Numbered from the stretch's first letter, positions 10,453 to 20,279 are shown. The stretch is DNA of 64,000 nucleotides from Mycolicibacter hiberniae (GCF_010729485.1 NZ_AP022609.1:682001-746000), one strand, 5' to 3'. The notes: generated from the sequence alone by a model not told the origin. A program made the numbers and translations.

Positions 10453-12060
10453 ATGAAGGTGATGGCGCAGTTGGCCATGGTGATGAACCTGGACAAATGT
10501 ATTGGTTGCCATACCTGTTCGGTGACCTGCAAACAGGCCTGGACCAACCGCGAGGGCACCGAATACGTCTGGTTCAACAACGTCGAAACCCGCCCCGGCG
10601 GGGGCTATCCACGCACCTACGAAGACCAGAGTCGCTGGAAGGGCGGCTGGACCAAGGACCGCAAGGGCCGGCTGCGGTTGCTGGCCGGCGGCCGCGTGCA
10701 CAAGCTGCTGAACATCTTCGCCAACCCCAACCTGCCGCAGCTGACCGACTACTACGAGCCGTGGACCTACGACTACGAGAACCTCACCGCGGCGCCGCTG
10801 GCCGACACCATGCCGGTCGCCGAGCCCAAGAGCTCGATCACCGGCGAGCCGCTGAAGATCCAATGGGGCCCCAACTGGGACGACAATCTGGCCGGCGCGC
10901 CCGAAAACCTGGTCAACGACCCGGTCCTGGCGAAGGTCAGCGACCGGATCACCAGCGAGCTCAAAGAGACCTTCATGTTCTACCTGCCGCGGATCTGCGA
11001 GCACTGCCTGAACCCGTCGTGCGTGGCGTCGTGCCCGACCGGGGCGATCTACAAGCGCGAAGAAGACGGCATTGTGCTCGTCGACCAGGACCGCTGCCGC
11101 GGCTGGCGGCTGTGCGTGTCGGGATGCCCCTACAAGAAGGTGTACTTCAACCACAAGACCGGCAAGGCCGAGAAGTGCCACTTCTGTTACCCGCGCATCG
11201 AAGTCGGGCTGCCGACCGTCTGCTCGGAAACCTGTGTCGGCCGGCTGCGCTACATCGGCCTGGTGCTCTACGACGCCGACAAGGTGCTCGAGGCGGCGTC
11301 GGTCGACAACGACGCGGATCTGTATCAAGCGCAGTGCGACGTGTTCCTCGACCCGACCGACCCGGCGGTGATCGCCGGAGCGCGGGCCGAGGGGATCTCC
11401 GACACCTGGATCGAGGCCGCCGCCCGTTCGCCGATCTACGCGCTGATCAACACCTTTCGAGTGGCGTTGCCGCTGCATCCGGAGTACCGCACCATGCCCA
11501 TGGTCTGGTACATCCCGCCGCTGTCGCCGGTGGTCGACGCGGTCAGCCGGGACGGCCACGACGGCGAGGATCTGGGCAACCTGTTCGGAGCGCTCGAGGC
11601 GTTGCGCATCCCGATGGCCTACCTGGCCGAACTGTTCAGCGCCGGCGACACCGCGGTGGTCGAGAGCGTGCTGCGCCGGCTCGCCGCGATGCGCTCCTAT
11701 ATGCGCGACATCAGCCTGGGGCGGGACACCCGGCCGCACATCCCCGCCGCGGTCGGCATGACAGAAGAGCAGATGTACGACATGTATCGCTTGTTGGCGA
11801 TCGCGAAATACGAAGAGCGCTATGTGATTCCCACTGCCTACAGTCAGCAGGCGCACGACCTGGAACACCTGGGATGCTCGATCACCGGCGGTCCCGACGT
11901 GCCGGATCCGTTCGTCGGCGCCGGTGTCGGAGAGGCCGCGAAATCCTCGTTCCACCTGGTCGAAAACGGGCACGCGCAACGTCCCCAGGGCCGGACCAAC
12001 CTGCTCAACTGGGGCGGCGGCCAGCGGGCCGTGCCGGAGATGTTCCCGGAGCGGCACTGA
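10453..12060 (+). CDS. narH: Nitrate reductase beta subunit NarH
   Basis: 535 residues. It carries four Fe-S clusters that wire electrons from NarI haem to NarG. The four Cys groups are seen: Cys16-Cys19-Cys22-Cys26; Cys182-Cys185-Cys190-Cys194; the Trp-substituted [3Fe-4S] motif CRGWRLCVSGC (Cys215, Trp218, Cys221, Cys225); and CHFC with a later CSETC. The Trp replacement of one Cys is characteristic of NarH. The length is near the family norm. Its TGA overlaps the ATG of narJ by one base. Confidence 0.97.
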   Translation: MKVMAQLAMVMNLDKCIGCHTCSVTCKQAWTNREGTEYVWFNNVETRPGGGYPRTYEDQSRWKGGWTKDRKGRLRLLAGGRVHKLLNIFANPNLPQLTDYYEPWTYDYENLTAAPLADTMPVAEPKSSITGEPLKIQWGPNWDDNLAGAPENLVNDPVLAKVSDRITSELKETFMFYLPRICEHCLNPSCVASCPTGAIYKREEDGIVLVDQDRCRGWRLCVSGCPYKKVYFNHKTGKAEKCHFCYPRIEVGLPTVCSETCVGRLRYIGLVLYDADKVLEAASVDNDADLYQAQCDVFLDPTDPAVIAGARAEGISDTWIEAAARSPIYALINTFRVALPLHPEYRTMPMVWYIPPLSPVVDAVSRDGHDGEDLGNLFGALEALRIPMAYLAELFSAGDTAVVESVLRRLAAMRSYMRDISLGRDTRPHIPAAVGMTEEQMYDMYRLLAIAKYEERYVIPTAYSQQAHDLEHLGCSITGGPDVPDPFVGAGVGEAAKSSFHLVENGHAQRPQGRTNLLNWGGGQRAVPEMFPERH

Positions 12061-12722
12061 TGCGATTCCGACTCCCACCTCGGCGCCCGGCGGGCGGACC
12101 CGCCGACCGGGCGGTGTGGCAGGCAGCGTCGCTGCTGCTGTCCTACCCCGACGAGCACCTGCCGCAGCGGCTCGACACCGTCGAGGCGCTGCTGGTCCAC
12201 GCCGGGCCGCCGGCGGCGTTGTTGCGGCGCACGGCCAGTGCGCTGCGCGCGGCGGACCCGATGGCCGCCGCCGCCGAATACGTCGAGACCTTCGACATGC
12301 GCCGGCGCGCCACGATGTTGCTGACCTACTGGACCGGCGGCGACACCCGCAACCGCGGGATGCAGATGCTGGCGTTCGCCCACGCCTACCGCGAAGCCGG
12401 CGTGCAGCCGCCGGCCGGGGAGGCGCCCGACTACCTGCCGGTGGTTCTGGAGTTCGCCGCGACGGTGGATCCCGTGGCCGGAGGCCGGCTGCTGCTGGGC
12501 CACCGTGCGCCCATCGACGTCGTGCACCGGGCGTTGACCCAGACGGGATCGCGGTACGCCTTCACCGTGGGCGCGGTCTGCCAGACGCTCCGGGAGGCAA
12601 CCGATCAGGAGGTGCAGCAGGTGCGTCAGCTGATGGAGTCGGGGCCGCCGGCCGAAGCCGTGGGACTGCAGCCGTTCACGGCGGCCGTCTCGCTCGGAAT
12701 GCCCACGGTGCCGGCGCGATGA
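12060..12722 (+). CDS. narJ: Nitrate reductase assembly chaperone NarJ
   Basis: 220 residues of the TorD/DmsD/NarJ all-helical chaperone family, which holds apo-NarGH during molybdenum cofactor insertion. Characteristic segments are AVWQAASLLLSYPDEHLPQR near the N-terminus and AAEYVETFDMRRRATMLLTY (about 75-95), where NarJ proteins carry the (Y)VxTFDxxRRxxLyLTY motif. Start and stop overlap both neighbours (TGATG with narH, ATGA with narI), so stoichiometry is set by coupling. Confidence 0.95.
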   Translation: MRFRLPPRRPAGGPADRAVWQAASLLLSYPDEHLPQRLDTVEALLVHAGPPAALLRRTASALRAADPMAAAAEYVETFDMRRRATMLLTYWTGGDTRNRGMQMLAFAHAYREAGVQPPAGEAPDYLPVVLEFAATVDPVAGGRLLLGHRAPIDVVHRALTQTGSRYAFTVGAVCQTLREATDQEVQQVRQLMESGPPAEAVGLQPFTAAVSLGMPTVPAR

Positions 12723-13459
12723 CCCTGATCAGCGACGCGGAGCTGTGGTGGGACATCGGTCCCTATTTCGTGCTGGCCGTCGCCGGGGTGGCCACCTGGT
12801 GGCGGTACCGCTACGACAAGTTCGGCTGGACCACGCGGTCGTCGCAGCTCTACGAGTCCAAACTGCTGCGAGTCGGCAGCCCGCTGTTCCACTTCGGAAG
12901 CTTTGTGGTGATCGCCGGTCACGTCATGGGCCTGCTGGTGCCGGAGTCGTGGACTCGCGCTGCGGGGATGAGCGATCGCCTTTACCATGTACAAGCGATG
13001 ATTCTCGGGATTCCGGCCGGCCTTGCGACCCTGGTCGGTGTAGGCCTGCTGGTCTACCGCCGCCGCACCGAGCGTTCGGTGTTCAAGGCCACCAGCGTCA
13101 ACGACAAACTCATGTACGCGGTGCTGGTCTGCGCTCTGGTGGCCGGCATGTGCTGCACCCTGATGGGCACCACCGCCTACGGCGAAGACCACGATTACCG
13201 GGAGACCATCTCGGTCTGGTTCCGGTCGATCTTCACGCTGCACCCGCGTGGCGACCTGATGCTGGCGGCGCCGCTGTACTTCCAGATCCACGTGATGATC
13301 GCGCTGGCCCTGTTCGCGCTCTGGCCGTTCACCCGGCTGGTGCACGCGTTCAGCGCGCCGGTCGGCTACCTGTTTCGGCCCTACATCGTCTACCGCAGCC
13401 GCGACGCAGCAAGGAGGAATCAACCCATGGGTTCACGACCGCAGAGGAGGGGCTGGTGA
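12719..13459 (+). CDS. narI: Nitrate reductase gamma subunit NarI (cytochrome b)
   Basis: 246 residues with five predicted membrane helices. It oxidises menaquinol and passes electrons to NarH through two b haems. The haem ligands align by spacing with E. coli NarI: His58 and His68 in helix II (FHFGSFVVIAGHVM), and His191 and His209 (QIHVMIALALFALWPFTRLVH) 18 residues apart. The C-terminus extends past the last helix in a basic tail. Its TGA overlaps the GTG of the following DUF732 gene by 4 bp. Confidence 0.96.
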   Translation: MTLISDAELWWDIGPYFVLAVAGVATWWRYRYDKFGWTTRSSQLYESKLLRVGSPLFHFGSFVVIAGHVMGLLVPESWTRAAGMSDRLYHVQAMILGIPAGLATLVGVGLLVYRRRTERSVFKATSVNDKLMYAVLVCALVAGMCCTLMGTTAYGEDHDYRETISVWFRSIFTLHPRGDLMLAAPLYFQIHVMIALALFALWPFTRLVHAFSAPVGYLFRPYIVYRSRDAARRNQPMGSRPQRRGW

Positions 13460-13785
13460 GGATCCGCACGGCGCTGATGACCGTAATCGGCGGGGTGTGT
13501 CTGGCGGCGCCGGCGTATGCCGAACCCGGGGACGCAGACACCGCACTGCTGACATCTCTGCAGGCGGCCGGGATCACCTACACCAATGCCGACCAGGTGA
13601 TCGTCACCGCGAAACTGGTGTGCGAGCTGATCGCCGAAGGTAAGCCCAGCCCGCAGGTGCTCGAGGGTCTCAAGTCACGCAATCCCGGCCTGACAACCGA
13701 GCACGGAGCCCAGTTCGTGGGGATCGCCGCGCAGGTGTACTGCCCGGATCAGCTGGTGCGCAACGGCGTGGCGGGCACGACGTAG
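13456..13785 (+). CDS. Secreted DUF732 protein coupled to the nar operon
   Basis: 109 residues from GTG 13456, which overlaps the narI stop as GTGA with GAGGAGGGG just upstream. Residues 1-22 are a signal peptide (cleavage after AYA). The mature part contains DUF732 landmarks: LLTSLQAAGITY, AKLVCELIAEG and AAQVYCPDQL, with two Cys. It is exported and of unknown function. The GTGA junction suggests co-translation with NarI; whether the protein serves nitrate respiration is unknown. It is not at this place in M. tuberculosis as far as I recall. Confidence 0.85.
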   Translation: MRIRTALMTVIGGVCLAAPAYAEPGDADTALLTSLQAAGITYTNADQVIVTAKLVCELIAEGKPSPQVLEGLKSRNPGLTTEHGAQFVGIAAQVYCPDQLVRNGVAGTT

Positions 13786-13795
13786 CGAATCCGAA

Positions 13796-13801
13796 TAAGG
13801 T
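13796..13801 (+). promoter_or_regulatory. -10 box, leaderless
   Basis: TAAGGT, 6 nt, then GTG 13808 of the MarR gene, giving it its own promoter after the nar operon. Confidence 0.55.
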
Positions 13802-13807
13802 GACGGC

Positions 13808-14197
13808 GTGCCCCTGCCTGACGAGGTCTACTCCCGGTTGCTTGCCTTCCGCACGCGGCTGCGCCGATTCGAGCGGTGGAGTGCCGACCAGGCCCAGGCC
13901 GCTGGGCTCACCCCGGCGCAGCACCAATTGCTGCTGGCGGTGCGGGGCCACAGCGACCCGCGGGGACCGACGGTGGGCGACATCGCCGAGTACCTGTTGC
14001 TGCGGCATCACAGTGCCGGCGAGCTGATTCAGCGGGCCGAAAGCGCTGGTCTGGTCACCCGGGTACGCGACAGCGAAGATCAGCGGGTGATCCGGCTGCA
14101 GCTCACCGAAACGGCCGCCCAGTGCCTGCAGGCGCTCACCGAACTGCACCTCAAAGAGCTCGAGAGGTTTTCCGCGGAGTCCCCCCTGGGACTGTGA
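13808..14197 (+). CDS. MarR-family winged-helix transcriptional regulator
   Basis: 129 residues. The DNA-binding core is LTPAQHQLLLAV, then VGDIAEYLLLRHHSAGELIQRAE (recognition helix) and the wing GLVTRVRDSEDQRVIRLQLTE, the D-x-R-x(3) wing being typical of MarR proteins. The C-terminal helix forms the dimer interface. It sits between the nar-linked DUF732 gene and typA, on the same strand, and has no Cys for redox sensing. The ligand and targets are unknown; the nar operon upstream is an obvious candidate target by proximity only. Confidence 0.9.
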   Translation: MPLPDEVYSRLLAFRTRLRRFERWSADQAQAAGLTPAQHQLLLAVRGHSDPRGPTVGDIAEYLLLRHHSAGELIQRAESAGLVTRVRDSEDQRVIRLQLTETAAQCLQALTELHLKELERFSAESPLGL

Positions 14198-14248
14198 CGT
14201 CGGTTTCACCTTTTCGCGATTGACAGGGTGCGCTGGCAGAATCGCCCG

Positions 14249-16135
14249 GTGAACTTTCGTAACGTCGCCATCGTCGCGCACGTAGACCACGGCAAGACGA
14301 CTCTGGTCGACGCCATGCTCCGCCAGTCCGGTGCACTCGCCGCCGAGCGCGGTGAGGCCCAAGAGCGGGTGATGGACTCCGGTGACCTGGAGCGGGAAAA
14401 GGGCATCACGATCCTGGCCAAGAACACGGCCGTGCATCGTCACCATGCCGACGGGTCGGTCACCGTCATCAACGTGATCGACACCCCCGGCCACGCCGAC
14501 TTCGGCGGCGAGGTGGAGCGCGGGCTGTCGATGGTCGACGGTGTGGTTCTGCTGGTCGACGCATCCGAGGGGCCGCTCCCGCAGACCCGGTTCGTGCTGC
14601 GCAAGGCCTTGGCCGCGCACCTGCCGGTCATCCTGGTGGTCAACAAGACCGACCGGCCCGACGCCCGCATCGCCGAGGTGGTCGAGGCCAGCCACGACCT
14701 GCTGCTGGATGTGGCCAGCGACCTCGACGACGAGGCGCAGGCCGCTGCCGAGCACGCCCTGGGGTTGCCGACGCTGTACGCATCCGGTCGTGCCGGGGTG
14801 GCCAGTACCACCGCGCCCGCCGACGGCTCGATCCCCGACGGCGAGAACCTCGACCCCCTGTTCGACGTGCTGCTCGAGCACGTGCCGCCACCGTCGGGCG
14901 ACCCGGAGGCGCCGCTGCAGGCGCTGGTCACCAACCTCGACGCCTCGGCCTTCCTGGGCCGGCTGGCCCTGATCCGGGTGTACAACGGCCGCATCCGCAA
15001 GGGCCAGCAGGTCGCCTGGATGCGCGAAGTCGACGGCGAAGAGGTGACCACCACGGCCAAGATCACCGAGCTGCTGGTCACCGTGGGCGTCGAGCGGACC
15101 CCCACCGACGAGGCGTCCGCCGGCGACATCGTCGCCATCGCCGGGATCGGCGACATCATGATCGGCGACACCCTCGCCGACCTCGCCGCGCCCCGCGCCC
15201 TGCCGCGTATCACCGTCGACGAGCCGGCGATCTCGGTGACCATCGGCACCAACACCTCGCCGCTGGCGGGCAAGGTCTCCGGCCACAAGCTGACCGCGCG
15301 CATGGTGAAGTCCCGGCTGGACACCGAACTGATCGGCAACGTCTCGATCCGGGTCGTCGACGTGGGCCGCCCGGACGCCTGGGAGGTGCAGGGCCGTGGC
15401 GAACTGGCGCTGGCCATCCTCGTCGAGCAGATGCGCCGGGAGGGCTTCGAGCTGACCGTCGGCAAGCCGCAGGTGGTGACCCGCAAGATCGACGGCAAAG
15501 TGCACGAACCCTTCGAGCACCTGACCGTCGACTGCCCGGAGGAATACGTGGGCGCCATCACCCAGCTGGCGGCTGCCCGCAAGGGGCGGATGACCGAGAT
15601 GGCCAACCACACCACCGGGTGGGTGCGGATGGAGTTCATCATCCCCAGCCGTGGCCTGATCGGCTGGCGCACCGACTTCCTCACCGAGACCCGCGGCACC
15701 GGCATCGCCAACGCGGTGTTCGAGGGCTACCAGCCGTGGGCCGGCGAAATCCGCGCCCGCCACACCGGATCCCTGGTCTCCGACCGGGCCGGGGCCATCA
15801 CACCGTTCGCGCTGATCCAACTGGCCGACCGCGGGCAGTTCTTCGTCGAGCCGGGCCAGGCCACCTACCAGGGCATGGTGGTGGGCATCAACCCGCGGGC
15901 CGAAGACCTCGACATCAACGTCACCAAAGAGAAGAAGCTGACCAACATGCGCTCCTCGACGGCCGACGTGATGGAGACGCTGGCCCGGCCGATCGAACTC
16001 GACCTGGAGCAGGCGATGGAGTTCTGCGCCGCCGACGAGTGCGTGGAGGTCACCCCGGAGGTCATCCGCGTCCGCAAGGTCGAACTGGACTCGACGCTGC
16101 GGGCTCGCAGTCGCGCCCGGGCCAAGAATCTCTAG
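14249..16135 (+). CDS. typA: Translational GTPase TypA/BipA
   Basis: 628 residues from GTG 14249, equal to M. tuberculosis TypA. It is a ribosome-associated GTPase with EF-G-like domains that acts in 50S assembly and stress adaptation. The G domain shows AHVDHGKTT (P-loop, residues 9-17), DTPGHADF (G3) and NKTDRPD (G4); [13 protein letters not shown] is the switch I region. The C-terminal BipA-specific domain ends with Arg-rich residues [17 protein letters not shown] with 6 nt to the GTG suggests a leaderless mRNA. The upstream in-frame GTG at 14228 is less likely, because homologues begin at [11 protein letters not shown]. Confidence 0.96.
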   Translation: MNFRNVAIVAHVDHGKTTLVDAMLRQSGALAAERGEAQERVMDSGDLEREKGITILAKNTAVHRHHADGSVTVINVIDTPGHADFGGEVERGLSMVDGVVLLVDASEGPLPQTRFVLRKALAAHLPVILVVNKTDRPDARIAEVVEASHDLLLDVASDLDDEAQAAAEHALGLPTLYASGRAGVASTTAPADGSIPDGENLDPLFDVLLEHVPPPSGDPEAPLQALVTNLDASAFLGRLALIRVYNGRIRKGQQVAWMREVDGEEVTTTAKITELLVTVGVERTPTDEASAGDIVAIAGIGDIMIGDTLADLAAPRALPRITVDEPAISVTIGTNTSPLAGKVSGHKLTARMVKSRLDTELIGNVSIRVVDVGRPDAWEVQGRGELALAILVEQMRREGFELTVGKPQVVTRKIDGKVHEPFEHLTVDCPEEYVGAITQLAAARKGRMTEMANHTTGWVRMEFIIPSRGLIGWRTDFLTETRGTGIANAVFEGYQPWAGEIRARHTGSLVSDRAGAITPFALIQLADRGQFFVEPGQATYQGMVVGINPRAEDLDINVTKEKKLTNMRSSTADVMETLARPIELDLEQAMEFCAADECVEVTPEVIRVRKVELDSTLRARSRARAKNL

Positions 16136-16202
16136 GGCCGCCGCGCCGGGCGGGCGCGCTGCCCGACGGTCTTCGCGCCGTCATCGCCGCCCGGATACCC
16201 TG

Positions 16203-18119
16203 ATGTCCGTGCCGAGACCAGCCCGCCGCAGCCGTGTCACGGCGGGCGCCCTGGCTCTGGCGACGACGCTGGTGCTCACCCAGGCCACCTCGGCGTGCAC
16301 GGTCAATCCGCCGCCCGCACCGCAGAGCACGGAGACGACGAAGAGCACGGCGCCCCCACCGCCGCGGATCAGCCAGATCATCATGGGCATCGACTCCATC
16401 GGTGCCGGCTTCAACCCCCACCTGCGTTCGGACCTGTCGGCGGTCACCGCCGCGGTCAGCGCCCTGGTGTTGCCCAGTACGTTCCGGCCGGTCCCGGACC
16501 CCGCCACGCCCACCGGGTCGCGCTGGGAGATGGACCAGAACCTGTTGGTGTCGGCCCAGGTGACCGCCGAAGCGCCGTTCACGGTGACCTACCGGATCCG
16601 CCCGGAGGCCTCCTGGACCGACAACGCGCCGATCGCCGCCGACGACTTCTGGTACCTGTGGCAGCAGATGGTCAGCCAGCCCGGCGTCGTCGACCCGGCG
16701 GGCTATGACCTGATCACCGGGGTGCACTCCGTCGAGGGCGGCAAGCAGGTGGTGGTCACCTTCTCCAAGCCCTATCCCGCCTGGCGGGAGCTGTTCAACA
16801 ACATCCTGCCGGCCCACATCGTCAAAGACGTGCCCGGCGGCTTCCCGGCGGGCCTGGCCCGGGCACTGCCGGTCACCGGCGGACAGTTCCGGGTGGAGAA
16901 CATCGACCCGCAGCGCGACGCGATACTGCTGGCCCGCAATGACCGCTACTGGGGCCCGCCGGCCAAGCCGGACCTGGTCCTGTTCCGCCGCGCCGGGTCG
17001 GCCGCGGCGCTGGCCGACTCCATCCGCAACGGCGACACCCAGGTCGCGCAGGTGCACGGCGGCGCGGCGGTGTTCGCGCAGCTGTCGGTGATTCCCGGCG
17101 TACAGACCACCCGACTGGTCGCCCCCCGGGTGATGCAGCTGGCGCTGCGGGCGGGGGAACCCAAGCTGGCCGACGTCCGGGTTCGCCGGGCCATTCTGGG
17201 GCTGCTCGATGTCGGCCTGCTGGCCACGGTGGGGGCCGGCAGCGACAACACCGTGACGTTGGACCAGGCCCAGATCCGGACGCCCAGCGATCCCGGCTAC
17301 GTGCCCACCGCGCCACCGGCCATGTCGGAGTCGGCGGCGCTGGCGCTGCTGCAGGCCGCCGGCTACCGGGTCGAGAAGGACGCGCCGCCGTCGGCGCTGG
17401 TTCCCCCCGCCGGGGCGGCCAGCACCCTGCCGCAGGCGCCGGAGATCACCCGGGGACGCATCAGCAGGGGCGGCGAACAGCTGTCGCTGGTCATCGGGGT
17501 GGCGGCCAACGACCCGACCTCACTGGCGGTGGCGAACACCGCCGCCGACCAGTTGCGCAATGTCGGCATCGCCGCCACCGTGCTGGCGCTGGACCCGGTG
17601 AAGCTCTATCGCGAGGCGCTGGTCACCCACCAGGTGGACGCGATCGTGGGCTGGCAGCAGGCCGGTGGCGATCTGGCGACGCTGCTGGCGTCGCGTTACG
17701 GCTGCGGCGCGCTGGCCCCCACCGCGGTGCCCACCTCGGGCAGCCCGGTGCCGGCTCCGTCGGGGACGGCGGCACCGCGTTCCCCGGCGCCGGCCGCCGG
17801 ACCGGCCGCGCCCAGCTCAACAACCCCGCCGCCGCGCACGCCGGCGCCGGGCGCGCTGGTGCAGGCTCCGTCCAACATCACCGGGGTGTGCGATCACGCC
17901 ATCCAGGATGAGATCGACGCGGCCCTCGACGGAGGCAAACCCATCGGCGAGGTGATCGCCTCGGTCGAACCACGGCTGTGGAACATGGCGACGGTGTTGC
18001 CGATCCTGCAGGACACCACGATCGTCGCCGTCGGTCCCAGCGTGACCAACGTCAGCCTGACCGGCGCCGTACCCGTGGGAATCGTCGGCGAAGCCGGCAA
18101 CTGGGTAAAACTGCCCTGA
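16203..18119 (+). CDS. lpqW: Lipoprotein LpqW
   Basis: 638 residues. The N-terminus is a lipoprotein signal ending in the lipobox-like ATSAC, followed by a Pro/Thr-rich linker. The body resembles family-5 extracellular solute-binding proteins ([22 protein letters not shown]...) but LpqW is known to act in PIM/LAM branch-point control rather than transport; in M. smegmatis, lpqW defects are suppressed by pimE mutations. A Pro/Ala/Ser/Thr-rich insert lies near residues 510-560. Start: ATG 16203; however TACCCT (16196-16201) lies 7 nt before an in-frame GTG at 16209, which would be a leaderless start two codons downstream. Confidence 0.93.
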   Translation: MSVPRPARRSRVTAGALALATTLVLTQATSACTVNPPPAPQSTETTKSTAPPPPRISQIIMGIDSIGAGFNPHLRSDLSAVTAAVSALVLPSTFRPVPDPATPTGSRWEMDQNLLVSAQVTAEAPFTVTYRIRPEASWTDNAPIAADDFWYLWQQMVSQPGVVDPAGYDLITGVHSVEGGKQVVVTFSKPYPAWRELFNNILPAHIVKDVPGGFPAGLARALPVTGGQFRVENIDPQRDAILLARNDRYWGPPAKPDLVLFRRAGSAAALADSIRNGDTQVAQVHGGAAVFAQLSVIPGVQTTRLVAPRVMQLALRAGEPKLADVRVRRAILGLLDVGLLATVGAGSDNTVTLDQAQIRTPSDPGYVPTAPPAMSESAALALLQAAGYRVEKDAPPSALVPPAGAASTLPQAPEITRGRISRGGEQLSLVIGVAANDPTSLAVANTAADQLRNVGIAATVLALDPVKLYREALVTHQVDAIVGWQQAGGDLATLLASRYGCGALAPTAVPTSGSPVPAPSGTAAPRSPAPAAGPAAPSSTTPPPRTPAPGALVQAPSNITGVCDHAIQDEIDAALDGGKPIGEVIASVEPRLWNMATVLPILQDTTIVAVGPSVTNVSLTGAVPVGIVGEAGNWVKLP

Positions 18120-18221
18120 ATTCCCCCGGCAGGTCCGGCGTGAGCCGTCATGCCTGCTCAGACCGGTCGTCGCCGCGCCAGCGGCATGTTTCGGCCCCGG
18201 AGAACAGGTTTTTCCAATGAC

Positions 18222-18249
18222 TTGTGCACAGCCAATTCTTGGGTAAGAT
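18222..18249 (+). promoter_or_regulatory. Predicted sigma-A-type promoter
   Basis: TTGTGC (18222-18227), 16 nt, TAAGAT (18244-18249). It would start transcription about 30 nt before the ATG at 18288, leaving room for the GGAGGGG Shine-Dalgarno. Confidence 0.6.
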
Positions 18250-18287
18250 TAAGCAACCTGCGCGGGAAACGTCGGAGGGGTTTGGGT

Positions 18288-19169
18288 ATGGAACAACTCG
18301 CTCACCGCTGCCTCTCAGTGGCGGCTGCGGCTCTGTGTGTCGGCGGCCTGGTGGGGGTGCTCACCTCCATAGCGCCGGCCCTGCCCGATCAGCAGATCCG
18401 CGACATCGACCTGGCGGCAGCGAATGTCGACGTCGGCCCGGGACTCGAGATCATCGACAACCACGTCCGCCCCGACATCGTCGGCAGCGGCGGTGGCGAC
18501 GACGGCCAGTTCGTCGACCTCGGCTCGATGCTCTACGGAAGCGGCGACGACGCGTGGGGTGTCGGCACGGCGATGAGCACCGCCGACCTGGACGAAACGC
18601 TGCTGACCGAGCTGGCCGGCGGTAACTTCGACCCGCAGACTCTGCTGCTCGGGTCGCCGTTCGCCGCATACATCGGGGGTGTCGAAGTCCCGGGTACCGG
18701 AACGTTCAACGGTGTGGCCGAGCAGGACGCCACCAGCGTCGCCGCCAACATGATGGCCGGGTTCAGCATGTTCCTCAACGTCGTCCCGGAGACGCAGCAG
18801 GCGCTGAACAACCTCATCACCACGACGCAGCTGGAATTCAACCTCGCCCTTGTCGCCGCGCAGCAGGCCGCCGCCGACCGGCTGTTCGGCGACAGCCCCG
18901 AGCTCTACGAAGCCGTCAACTGGATTTTCAGCATCAACAACTCGGTGCTGGCGCAGAACCAGGAGACGTTCAACTCCATGATGGGCATCAGCTACGACAC
19001 CCGCCCGATCCTGCTGGGCAACTTCGACCTGACCGAGCCGGACTGGGACGCGCTGTTTGCGATGGGTTCGGCGGAGTTCAACGAGATCATCGAGGCCCTG
19101 CAGGCCGACAACCTGGCGCTGCTGCTGGGCAGCATCGACTGGGAGGGCCTGTTCGCCGGCATGTTCTGA
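18288..19169 (+). CDS. Secreted protein of unknown function
   Basis: 293 residues from ATG 18288, with GGAGGGG upstream. Residues 1-31 look like a signal peptide (LSVAAAALCVGGLVGVLTSIAPA). The mature protein is acidic, rich in Asp, Asn, Leu and Gly, with no Cys, and seems to be mostly helical in its second half (FLNVVPETQQALNNLITTTQ and ALVAAQQAAADRLF). The sequence between the signal and residue 100 contains Asp/Gly loops (GSGGGDDGQFVDLGS). I recognise no family. It stands alone between lpqW and mshB, with its own promoter; no counterpart sits here in M. tuberculosis as I recall. Confidence 0.8.
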   Translation: MEQLAHRCLSVAAAALCVGGLVGVLTSIAPALPDQQIRDIDLAAANVDVGPGLEIIDNHVRPDIVGSGGGDDGQFVDLGSMLYGSGDDAWGVGTAMSTADLDETLLTELAGGNFDPQTLLLGSPFAAYIGGVEVPGTGTFNGVAEQDATSVAANMMAGFSMFLNVVPETQQALNNLITTTQLEFNLALVAAQQAAADRLFGDSPELYEAVNWIFSINNSVLAQNQETFNSMMGISYDTRPILLGNFDLTEPDWDALFAMGSAEFNEIIEALQADNLALLLGSIDWEGLFAGMF

Positions 19170-19209
19170 GCGGCCACCGGGGCCGGCGGTTCATTCGCTC
19201 GTGCGGCGG

Positions 19210-19215
19210 TAGGGT
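19210..19215 (+). promoter_or_regulatory. -10 box, leaderless
   Basis: TAGGGT, 6 nt, then GTG 19222 of mshB. Confidence 0.6.
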
Positions 19216-19221
19216 TTCGGC

Positions 19222-20139
19222 GTGTCCGATCGGATTCCCCGGCTTGTGTTCGTGCATGCCCACCCCGATGACGAAACGCTGACGACCGGCGCCACCATCG
19301 CCCACTACGCCGCCCGCGGCGCCCAGGTTCATGTGGTGACCTGCACGCTCGGGGAGGAAGGGGAGGTCATCGGGGACCGTTGGGCGCACCTGACGGTGGA
19401 CCGGGCCGACCAGTTGGGCGGCTACCGCATCGGTGAGCTGACCGCGGCGCTGCGGGCGCTGGGAGTCGGTCCGCCGCAATTTCTCGGCGGCGCCGGGCGC
19501 TGGCGCGACTCGGGGATGACGGGCACCCCCGCCCGGCGTCACCAGCGGTTCATCGACGCCGACGACACCGAGACCGTCGGGGCGCTGGCGGCCCTGATCC
19601 GGAAGGTCCGCCCGCACGTGGTGGTCGGCTACGACCCGCACGGCGGCTACGGCCACCCCGACCACATCCAGGCCCATCGCGTCACCACCGCGGCGCTGAA
19701 CGCAGCGCAGGCCGACGCCGGCGATCCGGGCTGGGCCACGCCGAAGTTCTATTGGACGGTGACGGCCGGCAGCGCCAGAAGGGCCGCGTTGCGCCGGCTG
19801 CAGGACGACGACCGCCTGCCGCACTGGACGCTGGGGGCCGACGATTTCTCCGACGCCGTCGGGGACTACGCCGACGACCGGATCGACGCGGTGATCGAGG
19901 CTCCCGAGTCGCGCGCCGCCAAAGTGGCGGCCATGGCCGCCCACGCCACCCAGATCACCGTCGGTCCGACTGGTCGCGCGTTCGCCCTGTCGAACAACGT
20001 GATCCAGCCGGTCCTGGACAGCGAACACTACGTGCTGGCCGCCGGCGCGGCCGGTCCGCGCGACGCCAGGGGATGGGAGACCGATCTGCTGGCGGGACTT
20101 GGGTTCGGCGGCCATCCGCACCGGGTAAGCTCCTGCTGA
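19222..20139 (+). CDS. mshB: MshB, GlcNAc-Ins deacetylase of mycothiol biosynthesis
   Basis: 305 residues (M. tuberculosis 303). It deacetylates 1D-myo-inosityl 2-acetamido-2-deoxy-alpha-D-glucopyranoside, the second committed step to mycothiol. The zinc ligands of this LmbE-like fold are His14, Asp17 (HAHPDDE) and His148 (GHPDHIQAH); the general base is the second Asp of PDD, residue 16 or 17. The order with the small ORF and membrane protein downstream forms a compact set: 32 bp to the small ORF. GTG 19222 is supported by leaderless spacing. Confidence 0.95.
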   Translation: MSDRIPRLVFVHAHPDDETLTTGATIAHYAARGAQVHVVTCTLGEEGEVIGDRWAHLTVDRADQLGGYRIGELTAALRALGVGPPQFLGGAGRWRDSGMTGTPARRHQRFIDADDTETVGALAALIRKVRPHVVVGYDPHGGYGHPDHIQAHRVTTAALNAAQADAGDPGWATPKFYWTVTAGSARRAALRRLQDDDRLPHWTLGADDFSDAVGDYADDRIDAVIEAPESRAAKVAAMAAHATQITVGPTGRAFALSNNVIQPVLDSEHYVLAAGAAGPRDARGWETDLLAGLGFGGHPHRVSSC

Positions 20140-20171
20140 GCAAGTCACCCGACGCAGAGGCAGGCGTAGGC

Positions 20172-20279
20172 ATGGATCCCGATCTGGACCCCAACTTGGA
20201 GCACTGGCAGTGGTGGCTGGACAGCTTCCAGTGGATGGTCGGTTCAATGGTCAGCCAGCTGGACAGCATCCCGACTTGA
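20172..20279 (+). CDS. Trp-rich 35-residue small ORF
   Basis: ATG 20172 to TGA 20279 encodes an acidic peptide starting MDPDLDPNLEHWQWWLDSFQ, with five Trp in 35 residues, probably one amphipathic or membrane-interfacial helix. Its TGA overlaps a TTG start of the next gene (TTGA, 20276-20279), the type of junction used for coupled translation, which supports it being real. No family recognised; too short for a confident call. Confidence 0.5.
   Translation: MDPDLDPNLEHWQWWLDSFQWMVGSMVSQLDSIPT

Noticed and set aside
13670..15820. 716-codon open frame on the minus strand over typA
   Set aside because: Shadow of typA in the complementary frame; composition is biased and there is no recognisable motif.
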